Source: RGIG1959 sp045651865 (GTDB lineage Bacteria; Bacillota; Clostridia; Oscillospirales; Acutalibacteraceae). Taken from it: DNA of 26,411 nt. The notes beneath the pieces were generated by a model. The model had not been told where the DNA came from and made no database searches. It saw only the letters and a program-made list of their open reading frames with translations. A program made the translations under genes and the position numbers. Of this stretch, positions 20,530 to 26,411 are shown in pieces. Location: contig JAZRTC010000072.1 of the NCBI GenBank assembly GCA_045651865.1, positions 1 to 26,411 of the forward strand, written 5' to 3'. The number at the start of each line of letters is the position of its first letter. The stretch's first letter is position 1.

Positions 20530-21246
20530 ATGATCGATACCGTCTTGATGGATCTCGACGGCACGCTGTTGCCGTTTGAGCAGAATGAGTTTATCCATAC
20601 CTATATGACCCTGCTGTGCAAGCGGCTGGCACCGATTGGTTATGCACCCGACAAGGTGGTCAAAGCGGTGTGGGCTGGTTGCGAAGCCATGGTAAAAAAC
20701 GATGGTACCGTCCTTAACCGCGACCGTTTCTGGGAAGCGTTTGCCGCCGTTCTCGGCGAGGGCATCCGCGGTGAGGAACAGCATCTGGATGACTTTTATC
20801 TCGGTGAATTTGACTCCGTGCGCTCGGTGCTGAAAGAGACAAGCTGTGCCAGAGAACTGGTAGATTTGCTTAAAGAAAAAGGCTACACGGTGGTGCTGGC
20901 AACCAATCCGCTGTTTCCCGAGCAGGCACAGCGCACGCGGATGGCGTGGGCAGGACTGACTCCGTCGGATTTCGCACTGGTGACGCATTATACCAACAGT
21001 CATTTCTGCAAGCCGAATCCGCGGTATTATGAGGAGATTCTGCAGACGGTCGGCAAAGCACCCGAACACTGCCTGATGATCGGCAACAGCGTGGCGGAAG
21101 ATATGATCGCCGACGCTCTCGGGATGCAGACCTACCTGATCACGGGGTATGTGGAAAATCCGCAAAACAAGCCGACCGATTGTTTTGCACAGGGTACACT
21201 GGCGGAATTTCTGGAGTACGCCAAAACCTTGCCATGCGTGGGGTAA
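20530..21246 (+). CDS. HAD family hydrolase
   Basis: A 238-residue protein of the haloacid dehalogenase superfamily. Motif I is DLDGT (nucleophile D8, acid/base D10). An alpha-helical cap of about 75 residues follows. Motif II is the Thr in VVLATNPLF, motif III the Lys in FCKPNPRYYEEIL, and motif IV the acidic pair in IGNSVAEDMIADALG. It is probably a magnesium-dependent phosphatase for a small phosphorylated metabolite; the substrate is not predictable. ATG at 20530 is chosen because TAAGGAG lies 7 nt upstream; an earlier in-frame ATG at 20506 lies inside the preceding hairpin and has no ribosome binding site. Confidence 0.92.
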   Translation: MIDTVLMDLDGTLLPFEQNEFIHTYMTLLCKRLAPIGYAPDKVVKAVWAGCEAMVKNDGTVLNRDRFWEAFAAVLGEGIRGEEQHLDDFYLGEFDSVRSVLKETSCARELVDLLKEKGYTVVLATNPLFPEQAQRTRMAWAGLTPSDFALVTHYTNSHFCKPNPRYYEEILQTVGKAPEHCLMIGNSVAEDMIADALGMQTYLITGYVENPQNKPTDCFAQGTLAEFLEYAKTLPCVG

Positions 21247-21269
21247 ATCCCCATTCTACGATTCATAGG

Positions 21270-21298
21270 GTGACACAAAACACAAGAAATGTTATCGT
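21270..21298 (+). promoter_or_regulatory. Possible promoter for the XRE regulator gene
   Basis: GTGACA (21270-21275), 17-bp spacer, TATCGT (21293-21298). Both hexamers are imperfect. Confidence 0.35.
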
Positions 21299-21320
21299 GA
21301 TCGCAAAGGAGGTTTGCATC

Positions 21321-22109
21321 ATGGATATTCAACAATGCGGACGATTTATCACTCTTTTGCGAAAAGAACAGGAGCTTACGCAAAAACAGCTTGCCCAGAA
21401 GATCGGCGTCACCGACAAGGCGATCTCGCGTTGGGAAACGGGCAAAGGTCTTCCCGATGCGTCGTCGTTGCTGGCGTTGAGCGAATTGTTTTCGGTGACG
21501 GTCAATGAATTGCTGGCAGGTGACCGTGTGGCGCCGTCGCACACGGTACAAGCCGCGGAAAACACGGTGCTCGGCGTGCTTCGCATGCGCGACTGTGAGG
21601 TAAAAAAAAGTAAGCGCCGCGGACGCATACTCGCTCTGATTGCGGCGATCGTGTGTACATTGTTGCTGGGGGCGGCTGTATATGATGTGTTTTGCCTGAA
21701 CGGCATCACCCCAACGACGATATACGAAACCTGCCGTGCCCGGACGCTTGCCGCACAAATCGTCAGCGGTGATTATGAGCGCGCGGCACCGACAGTCGGC
21801 TTTATCAATAAAGACCGCCAGACCGAACAAGCGGCATGGGTCTTACGGATGGAAGCGCTTGCAAAAACCGTTTATATCGAGACGATTCAAGTGGACAGAC
21901 TGGTCAAAGACGACGGATTTATTTGCGGCGATGTGTTGTTGATTGCCGTGGACCGCGCGTCCGGAAACCGGTATATGTTCCGGTCGCGCATGGCTCAACA
22001 GGACGGATTGGTGTTTGGCGGTGTGACCTGCTGTGCGGGAGACAGTGTCCTCGGAAAGGTTCTGGAAGAACGCATCACCGCCGCCTTGTGTACCTGGGAC
22101 GCGGGATGA
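21321..22109 (+). CDS. Membrane-anchored XRE-type transcriptional regulator
   Basis: A 262-residue protein. Residues ~7-66 are an XRE/Cro helix-turn-helix (LRKEQELTQKQLAQKIGVTDKAISRWETGKGLPD). A basic linker (KKSKRRGR) leads into one membrane segment (about 103-123). Residues ~124-262 are an extracytoplasmic domain I cannot assign (GDYERAAPTVGFINKDRQTEQAAW onwards, two adjacent Cys near the end). A DNA-binding domain tied to an outside domain suggests a one-component membrane sensor; target genes are not evident. AAAGGAGG lies 8 nt before ATG 21321. The frame is open upstream into the HAD gene, but nothing supports an earlier start. Its stop lies 2 nt from the stop of the convergent small gene at 22112. 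Confidence 0.87.
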   Translation: MDIQQCGRFITLLRKEQELTQKQLAQKIGVTDKAISRWETGKGLPDASSLLALSELFSVTVNELLAGDRVAPSHTVQAAENTVLGVLRMRDCEVKKSKRRGRILALIAAIVCTLLLGAAVYDVFCLNGITPTTIYETCRARTLAAQIVSGDYERAAPTVGFINKDRQTEQAAWVLRMEALAKTVYIETIQVDRLVKDDGFICGDVLLIAVDRASGNRYMFRSRMAQQDGLVFGGVTCCAGDSVLGKVLEERITAALCTWDAG

Positions 22110-22111
22110 TG

Positions 22112-22267
22112 TCACATCGCCGCGTACAGCAGGGCAAGGATCAGCTCGATCGGTGCGTGATTCTGCACCAATATGACCGCGACCGTCAAGAGTAACAGGC
22201 GGTCGTTGTCGGGCGGTTGCTTTGCAGGCTTGCCGCATCGGGGCGGACGGAATAATGCCGTACTCAC
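22112..22267 (-). CDS. Very small membrane protein (51 residues, GTG start overlapping upstream stop)
   Basis: Reads MSTALFRPPRCGKPAKQPP, then DNDRLLLLTVAVILVQNH, then APIELILALLYAAM. The first half is basic and Pro-rich; the rest is strongly hydrophobic and would form a membrane hairpin or one long helix. The GTG start (22267-22265) shares GTGA with the stop of the preceding gene, and AAAGGAGG lies 9 nt upstream inside that gene, so it is clearly translated by coupling. Similar Leu-rich pieces of the form DNDxLLLLAL...LILALLYxLL occur, as I remember, in unnamed short clostridial proteins. Function unknown. Third gene of a small minus-strand cluster. Confidence 0.78.
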   Translation of the reverse strand: MSTALFRPPRCGKPAKQPPDNDRLLLLTVAVILVQNHAPIELILALLYAAM

Positions 22268-22605
22268 GAGGGGTCGCCTCCTTTCAGTTCGTTCAGAAGA
22301 GGCAGTAACTTCATCAGGCGGAGCATCTGCCCGGCTTCATCCAGCTTTTTCTGCCGCTCAGTTTGCAGATGCGGACGCAGTGCGTGGAACAGCGCGGTGG
22401 TGTCATCCTCTTTGCCCAGTTGAGCAAGGAGCGGGGTGAGCTTCAACAGCATCCCCATATCCATTCCCGGTGGGAGCGGGGAGGAGGTTGCCGTTTCAAC
22501 AGGCGCAGGCGGTGCGGCACCGAACGCTCCCATCAACTCCTCGATCCGTTTCATCCCGTCGGGAGACGACAACAGACGGTCGAGCTTTTGTGACAGATCG
22601 TCCAT
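22264..22605 (-). CDS. Conserved-looking small protein (113 residues), unknown function
   Basis: No signal peptide. The N-terminus (MDDLSQKLDRLLSSPDGMKRIEELMGAFG) is helical; a Pro/Ala/Ser linker (about 32-48) follows; the C-terminal two thirds are helical and hydrophobic (MDMGMLLKLTPLLAQLGKEDDTTALFHALRPHLQTERQKKLDEAGQMLRLMKLLPLL). The segment LFHALRPHLQTERQKKLDEA resembles a motif of unnamed clostridial small proteins (roughly LLxALKPxLSEERxxKVDEA). GGGAGG lies 9 nt before the ATG. It is 29 nt downstream of the 77-residue gene and overlaps the 51-residue membrane gene by 4 nt, so the three form an operon. A membrane-associated complex is a reasonable guess. Confidence 0.78.
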   Translation of the reverse strand: MDDLSQKLDRLLSSPDGMKRIEELMGAFGAAPPAPVETATSSPLPPGMDMGMLLKLTPLLAQLGKEDDTTALFHALRPHLQTERQKKLDEAGQMLRLMKLLPLLNELKGGDPS

Positions 22606-22634
22606 GTTGTGTCGCCTCCCGTTCGTTCATCAGA

Positions 22635-22868
22635 TTATAACCGTTTCAACAGCTCCCGTACTTGCGGGGAGTCCAGCAAGGCTTGCAGTTTTGTCGGGTC
22701 GCCCACAAGATTTTCCAGTGTACGGCGACTGCTGTCCGACAGTGAGGAGGACAGCCCCTCGTAACCGCCGTTTTTCGCGATCGCGGCGAGCTGTTCGGGC
22801 GGCATGCCCAGCTTTTGTGAGGCGAATTGTAACAAGGCCTGCATCTGGGCAGGGGTCGGTTGACTCAT
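22635..22868 (-). CDS. Small helical protein (77 residues), first gene of the small cluster
   Basis: The protein is soluble and helical, Gln/Leu-rich (AQMQALLQFASQKLGMPPEQLAAIAKNGG), and ends LQALLDSPQVRELLKRL. It has two repeated-looking helical units of 'PPEQL/PTKLQ' type but no known domain that I can name. AAGGAG lies 11 nt before the ATG. Only 30 nt separate it from the divergent phosphodiesterase start, too little for two full promoters, so its promoter must lie partly inside that gene. Followed after 29 nt by the 113-residue gene. Confidence 0.75.
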   Translation of the reverse strand: MSQPTPAQMQALLQFASQKLGMPPEQLAAIAKNGGYEGLSSSLSDSSRRTLENLVGDPTKLQALLDSPQVRELLKRL

Positions 22869-22879
22869 ATAAAATCACA

Positions 22880-22890
22880 CTCCTTGGAGG
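22880..22890. promoter_or_regulatory. Overlapping ribosome binding sites of two divergent genes
   Basis: CTCCTTGGAGG holds the minus-strand site AAGGAG for the 77-residue gene and the plus-strand site GGAGG for the phosphodiesterase in one near-palindrome. Confidence 0.85.
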
Positions 22891-22898
22891 ATTACAGA

Positions 22899-23360
22899 AT
22901 GGTACAGATACTGGTTATGTCCGACAGTCACGGCAACGAGCAGGCGATCCGCACAGCGCTCAGTCAGCAGCCGCAGGTCAAGGCGGTCGTTCATCTTGGT
23001 GACGGTGCGGCGGAAGCACGGCGGGTTGCCGAGGAGGACAGCCGTCCGTGGCATATCGTGCGGGGCAACTGCGATGTCGGCGAAGCGGCGCCCGTCAATA
23101 CAGTGATCACCGTCGGCGGTGCAAAGCTGTACCTTACGCACGGCTATGCCGAGCGGGTGAAATCGGGTCTGCTCACGCTGACCTACACGGCGCGCGAGCG
23201 GGAGGTTGCCGCCGCGCTGTACGGGCATACGCACATTCCCGATGTGACTTTTCACGACGGTGTGCTGTTGCTCAATCCCGGTTCGATCAGCGGCACGGCG
23301 ACCTATGCCGTGCTGGAGATCACAAACGGCGAACTATACCCGCGGATGTGCAGACTTTAA
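22899..23360 (+). CDS. YfcE/MJ0936-type metallophosphoesterase
   Basis: A 153-residue single-domain calcineurin-like phosphoesterase. All metal motifs are present: DSH (D9, H11), GD (D35), GNCD (N57), LTHGY (H81) and GHTH (H110, H112), followed by LLNPGSIS typical of the YfcE/MJ0936 group. The family hydrolyses phosphodiesters with two divalent metals; the cellular substrate is unknown. GGAGG lies 8 nt before ATG 22899; the in-frame ATG at 22860 lies inside the divergent gene and has no site. In many Firmicutes this gene follows rdgB (XTP pyrophosphatase), which is not the case here. Confidence 0.93.
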   Translation: MVQILVMSDSHGNEQAIRTALSQQPQVKAVVHLGDGAAEARRVAEEDSRPWHIVRGNCDVGEAAPVNTVITVGGAKLYLTHGYAERVKSGLLTLTYTAREREVAAALYGHTHIPDVTFHDGVLLLNPGSISGTATYAVLEITNGELYPRMCRL

Positions 23361-23456
23361 TACAATGTATGCCTTGGCAGGCGGTTTTGTGCATAATTCA
23401 CGGATAAAACCGACGGCGGGGACAGAAATTTTTTAAAGAGAATGTGGTTTTATGGG

Positions 23457-23485
23457 TTGCAAAGGCTGTCGAAAAATGCTATAAT
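23457..23485 (+). promoter_or_regulatory. prs promoter
   Basis: TTGCAA (23457-23462), 17-bp spacer ending TGC, perfect TATAAT (23480-23485): a strong extended -10 promoter about 34 bp before the start codon. Confidence 0.88.
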
Positions 23486-23518
23486 ACCCGCGTATGATCT
23501 CATTAGGAGGAATGTTCC

Positions 23519-24670
23519 ATGACCGACATCAAAAGTGCAGAAGAACTGTTCATCAAAGAAAAGCAAGTGGCTCCCCTGCGTATCATCGCGCTCAGCTCCG
23601 CAAAAGAGCTCGGTGAGCAGATCAACGGCTACCTGACCGAGTGGGCAAAAGGCACCCACTACGAGGAGGAGACTTTCCTCGTTCCTGCGGAATGCCCGCG
23701 TTTTTCGTCGGGTGATGCCAAGGGCCTTATCAAAGAAAGCATCCGCGGCGATGACCTGTACATCATTGTGGATGTGGGCAACTATTCCTGCACTTACGAT
23801 CTGTTCGGCATTGAAAACCATATGTCGCCCGACGATCACTATATGGATCTGAAACGCATCATCCAGGCGGCAAGCGGTAAAGCGCGCCGCATCAATGTGG
23901 TGATGCCCATTCTCTACGGCGGCAGACAGCATCGCCGCAACTATCGCGAATCGCTCGACTGCGCGGCAGCTCTGCAGGAGCTGACGGCGATGGGCGTTTC
24001 CAACATCGTGACCTTTGACGCTCACGATCCCCGCGTGCACAACGCCATCCCGCTGACGGGCTTTGACAATATCATGCCGTCCTATCAGGTGCTCAAGACG
24101 ATGTTCACTGCGGTGCCCGATATCCGTGCCGACCGCGATCACCTGATGGTCATTTCGCCCGACGAAGGCGCGATGAACCGCAACATGCTGTACGCATCGG
24201 TGATGGGCGTTGATCTCGGCATGTTCTACAAGCGCCGCGATTTCTCGCGCGTGGTCAACGGCCGCAACCCCATCGTGGCTCACGAGTATCTGGGTAACGA
24301 TGTCGCGGGCAAGGATGTGTTCATTGCGGACGACATCATCAGCTCGGGTGAGTCGATGCTCGATATCGCGTATGAGCTCAAAAAGCGTAACGCCAACCGC
24401 ATCTTCACCTACGCGACCTATGCGCTGTTCGTCAACGGTCTTGAGGTGTTCGATAAGGCGGTCGCCGACGGCGTGCTCCACGGTGTGTTCGGTACCAACC
24501 TGACCTATCGCCGTCCCGAACTTGCCGACCGCGAGTGGTTCCATGAGGTCGATGTGTCCAAGTACGCGGCATATTTCATTGCGGCGCTCAACTGCGATGT
24601 GTCGGTCAGCACCATTGTGGATCCCCACGCGAAGATCAAGCAGCTCCTTGCTGAGCATCGCGGCGAGTAA
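23519..24670 (+). CDS. prs: Ribose-phosphate pyrophosphokinase (PRPP synthetase), long clostridial form
   Basis: A 383-residue protein, longer than the usual ~315 and typical of a divergent Firmicutes branch. It makes PRPP from ribose 5-phosphate and ATP for purine, pyrimidine, NAD, histidine and tryptophan synthesis. Visible motifs: MPILYGGRQHRR (ATP-binding RQD-loop equivalent), IVTFDAHDPRVHNAIP (the DAHxxQ-type metal site), VISPDEGAMNR, the flexible-loop region KRRDFSR, and the PRPP-binding loop DVFIADDIISSGESMLD, where SSGES replaces the more common DTGGT. AGGAGG lies 7 nt upstream. It has its own promoter and terminator, so it is monocistronic. Because the PRPP loop is divergent, enzymatic assignment rests on the family as a whole. 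Confidence 0.9.
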   Translation: MTDIKSAEELFIKEKQVAPLRIIALSSAKELGEQINGYLTEWAKGTHYEEETFLVPAECPRFSSGDAKGLIKESIRGDDLYIIVDVGNYSCTYDLFGIENHMSPDDHYMDLKRIIQAASGKARRINVVMPILYGGRQHRRNYRESLDCAAALQELTAMGVSNIVTFDAHDPRVHNAIPLTGFDNIMPSYQVLKTMFTAVPDIRADRDHLMVISPDEGAMNRNMLYASVMGVDLGMFYKRRDFSRVVNGRNPIVAHEYLGNDVAGKDVFIADDIISSGESMLDIAYELKKRNANRIFTYATYALFVNGLEVFDKAVADGVLHGVFGTNLTYRRPELADREWFHEVDVSKYAAYFIAALNCDVSVSTIVDPHAKIKQLLAEHRGE

Positions 24671-24683
24671 TATCCGGATTTTT

Positions 24684-24715
24684 AAAAGATGCACGCCACC
24701 CGCGTGCATCTTTTT
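24684..24715 (+). terminator. prs terminator
   Basis: GATGCACGC pairs perfectly with GCGTGCATC around a CACCC loop, with AAAA before and TTTTT after. Confidence 0.92.
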
Positions 24716-24728
24716 CTGTGAAAACCAT

Positions 24729-24757
24729 TTGCACTTGCGCATATTATATGGTATACT
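24729..24757 (+). promoter_or_regulatory. Promoter of the deacetylase-prfC unit
   Basis: TTGCAC (24729-24734), 17-bp spacer, TATACT (24752-24757). Confidence 0.8.
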
Positions 24758-24782
24758 ATGGCAAAATGTGAGGTGAACGGCG

Positions 24783-25466
24783 ATGTGGAACGGCAAAAAG
24801 AAAGCGCTGACCTTCAGTTATGACGACGGCGTGCAGACCGACAAGCGTCTGATCGGGATTTTCGACCGCTACGGCATGAAGGGCACTTTCAATGTCAGCT
24901 CGGCACTGCTCGATGAGAACAAGGGCTGGAATGAGTGGCAACGCGGCATCCGCGTGACCTACATCGACGCCGCCGAAGCACCGCAGGTGTATGCAGGTCA
25001 CGAAATCGCCGTGCACACCGCGCATCATTTTGATCTGACCAAGCTGTCACCCACAGAACTCGAAGCCGAGATCGCAGGGGACAGGGCGGCGCTTCAGGCG
25101 CTGTTTGGCAGAGAGGTCGTCGGTATGGCATACCCCTACGGCGCCTATAACGACGCGGTGGTTGCCGCGTGCGAGCGGGCAGGCATCTGCTATTCCCGCA
25201 CAATTGAGGACAACGGCGCATTTGCGTTGCCGCAACAGCCGCTTTGCTGGGGACATACCTGCCACCACAACGCGGAGGAGCTGTTCACGCTTGCCGAAAC
25301 CTTTTTGAATGCCGATCCCGATGAGCCGATGCTCTTTACCGTGTGGGGTCACAGCTATGAATTTGATGTCAACGAAAACTGGTCGCGCATCGAGGAGTTT
25401 TGCCGTCTGATGGCGCACCGTGACGATATTGCCTATGTAACGAATCGGGAGGCTTTGGGACTGTAA
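24783..25466 (+). CDS. Polysaccharide deacetylase (NodB/CE4-like), no signal peptide
   Basis: A 227-residue protein. The NodB fold is shown by TFSYDDG (D14 catalytic base, D15 metal ligand), the HTAHH metal motif (H78 and H82) after AGHEIAV, and the AYPYGAYND motif. A late VWGHSYEFD supplies the usual C-terminal His. Family members remove N- or O-acetyl groups from chitin-like sugars, peptidoglycan or other polymers. There is no signal peptide or membrane anchor, so it would act in the cytoplasm on a soluble substrate. GAGGTG lies about 9 nt before ATG 24783. Its TAA stop shares one base with the prfC start (TAATG), so the two are co-transcribed and coupled. Confidence 0.9.
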   Translation: MWNGKKKALTFSYDDGVQTDKRLIGIFDRYGMKGTFNVSSALLDENKGWNEWQRGIRVTYIDAAEAPQVYAGHEIAVHTAHHFDLTKLSPTELEAEIAGDRAALQALFGREVVGMAYPYGAYNDAVVAACERAGICYSRTIEDNGAFALPQQPLCWGHTCHHNAEELFTLAETFLNADPDEPMLFTVWGHSYEFDVNENWSRIEEFCRLMAHRDDIAYVTNREALGL

Positions 25467-26411
25467 TGGAAAAACAAATCAACAAACGCCGCACCTTTGC
25501 GATTATTTCGCACCCTGATGCGGGTAAAACAACACTCACCGAGAAACTGCTCCTTTACGGAGGTGCTATTCAGAGCGCGGGTATGGTCAAGGGCAAGCGT
25601 TCGATGAAGCACGCGGTGTCCGACTGGATGGAGATCGAAAAACAGCGCGGTATTTCCGTTACCTCTTCAGTGCTTCAGTTTGAATACGGCGATCACTGCA
25701 TCAATATTCTGGATACCCCGGGTCACGAAGACTTCTCCGAAGATACCTACCGCACACTGATGGCGGCGGACAATGCGGTGATGGTCATTGACGCATCGAA
25801 GGGTGTTGAGCGACAGACCAAAAAGTTGTTCAAAGTCTGCGTGATGCGTCATATTCCTATTTTTACCTTTATTAATAAGATGGACCGCGAAGCGCGCGAT
25901 CCGTTTGAGCTTCTCGAGGAGATCGAGCAGGTGCTCGGCATCGAGACCTATCCCGTCAACTGGCCCCTCGGCTCGGGCCGTGATTTCCGCGGTGTGTACG
26001 ACCGCGGTCGCGGCGAGTTACTGGCGTTCACGGCGCAGGGCAACGGCGCGCATGAGGTGGAAGCCACTGCGCTGAAGCTGGAAGATCCGGCTCTGGACGC
26101 GATGGTTGGCGAGCAAGCGGCATCCCAGCTTCGTGACGACATTGAACTTCTCGACGGCGCGGGCAGTGAGCTTGACATGGAACGCGTGCACAAAGGTGAG
26201 CTATCGCCCGTGTTTTTCGGCTCGGCGCTGACCAACTTCGGTGTGGAACCGTTTTTGCGCGAATTCCTGCAGATGACCACCCCGCCGCTGGCGCGTAAAG
26301 CCGACGCCGGCATCATTGACCCTGTTAAAACGCCGTTTTCTGCGTTTGTGTTTAAGATTCAGGCGAATATGAACAAAGCGCACCGCGACCGCATCGCGTT
26401 CATGCGTATTT
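25466..26411 (+). CDS. prfC: Peptide chain release factor 3 (RF3), 3' end outside window
   Basis: The first 315 residues of RF3, running open through the window end. GTPase motifs: SHPDAGKTT (G1), EKQRGISVTSS (G2), DTPGHEDFSEDTYR (G3), INKMDREARDP (G4), and VFFGSALTNFGVEPFL (G5 region). The stretches GGAIQSAGMVKGKRSMKHAVSDWMEIE and FAFVFKIQANM-like SAFVFKIQANMNKAHRDRIAF distinguish RF3 from EF-G. RF3 uses GTP to remove RF1 or RF2 from the ribosome after peptide release. The ATG shares one base with the stop of the deacetylase gene; GGGAGG at 25447-25452 lies within that gene, 13 nt upstream. Confidence 0.96.
   Translation, partial: MEKQINKRRTFAIISHPDAGKTTLTEKLLLYGGAIQSAGMVKGKRSMKHAVSDWMEIEKQRGISVTSSVLQFEYGDHCINILDTPGHEDFSEDTYRTLMAADNAVMVIDASKGVERQTKKLFKVCVMRHIPIFTFINKMDREARDPFELLEEIEQVLGIETYPVNWPLGSGRDFRGVYDRGRGELLAFTAQGNGAHEVEATALKLEDPALDAMVGEQAASQLRDDIELLDGAGSELDMERVHKGELSPVFFGSALTNFGVEPFLREFLQMTTPPLARKADAGIIDPVKTPFSAFVFKIQANMNKAHRDRIAFMRI

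Noticed and set aside
23361..23456. Terminator for the phosphodiesterase gene
   Set aside because: CGGTTTT and AAAACCG can pair (7 bp) but the loop is long and no T tract follows; not strong enough to list.
23450..24796. 448-codon open frame antisense to prs
   Set aside because: Shadow frame without motifs; it also spans the prs promoter and terminator.
1..26411. CRISPR array, transposon, prophage or tRNA genes
   Set aside because: No regularly spaced repeats, transposase or phage motifs, or cloverleaf-like sequences were seen on reading.

Overview
The window looks like a piece of a Gram-positive, endospore-forming anaerobe of class Clostridia, most like the Ruminococcaceae/Oscillospirales. 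The reasons are: several secreted proteins carry type I dockerin repeats; promoters are close to sigma-A consensus (TTGACA or TTGNNN, 17 bp, TATAAT/TATACT) with AGGAGG ribosome binding sites; recA and lexA have Gram-positive-type SOS boxes; and a SpoIIQ-like M23 protein has a forespore-type promoter. Coding DNA is GC-rich at the third position, which produces many long antisense shadow ORFs. Apart from the two genes cut by the window edges, all genes appear intact. I saw no tRNA, rRNA, CRISPR array, transposase or phage gene.

Layout. (1) 1-3635, secreted dockerin cluster: the 3' end of a large dockerin protein, a minus-strand dockerin-nuclease, and a divergent dockerin protein with a GHL10 (DUF187-type) glycosidase domain. 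(2) 3636-8896, intracellular glycosidase pair: a GH31 glycosidase and a circularly permuted GH3 beta-glucosidase, transcribed divergently from promoters whose -35 elements overlap. (3) 8850-9241, a 390-bp AT-rich non-coding stretch with a cluster of DnaA-box-like sequences and a strong hairpin. (4) 9242-11134: a small membrane protein, recA with an SOS box, and a small DUF3787-like protein. (5) 11273-13309: a membrane protein with three predicted transmembrane segments, a TrkA-N-like Rossmann region and a C-terminal RyR-like segment, a possible ligand-gated channel or conflict-system sensor. (6) 13371-16384, minus-strand operon: rlmA, a Gfo/Idh/MocA oxidoreductase and a sugar-phosphate isomerase/epimerase. 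(7) 16578-18070: the SpoIIQ-like M23 gene divergent from lexA. (8) 18195-22109: fhs, an unrecognised 185-residue protein, a HAD hydrolase and a membrane-anchored XRE regulator. (9) 22112-22868: three small minus-strand genes, the last a 51-residue membrane protein whose GTG start overlaps the preceding stop. (10) 22899-26411: a YfcE-type phosphodiesterase, prs, a NodB-type deacetylase and the start of prfC.

How the parts fit. The dockerin proteins would be exported and could dock on a surface scaffold, while the GH31/GH3 pair has no signal peptides and would finish imported oligosaccharides in the cytoplasm. recA and lexA, about 7 kb apart, form an SOS circuit. The rest is mainly housekeeping metabolism and translation. 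The best candidates for something less described are the TrkA-N/RyR-like membrane protein, the DnaA-box-like intergenic region, the small three-gene membrane cluster and the dockerin-tagged nuclease.
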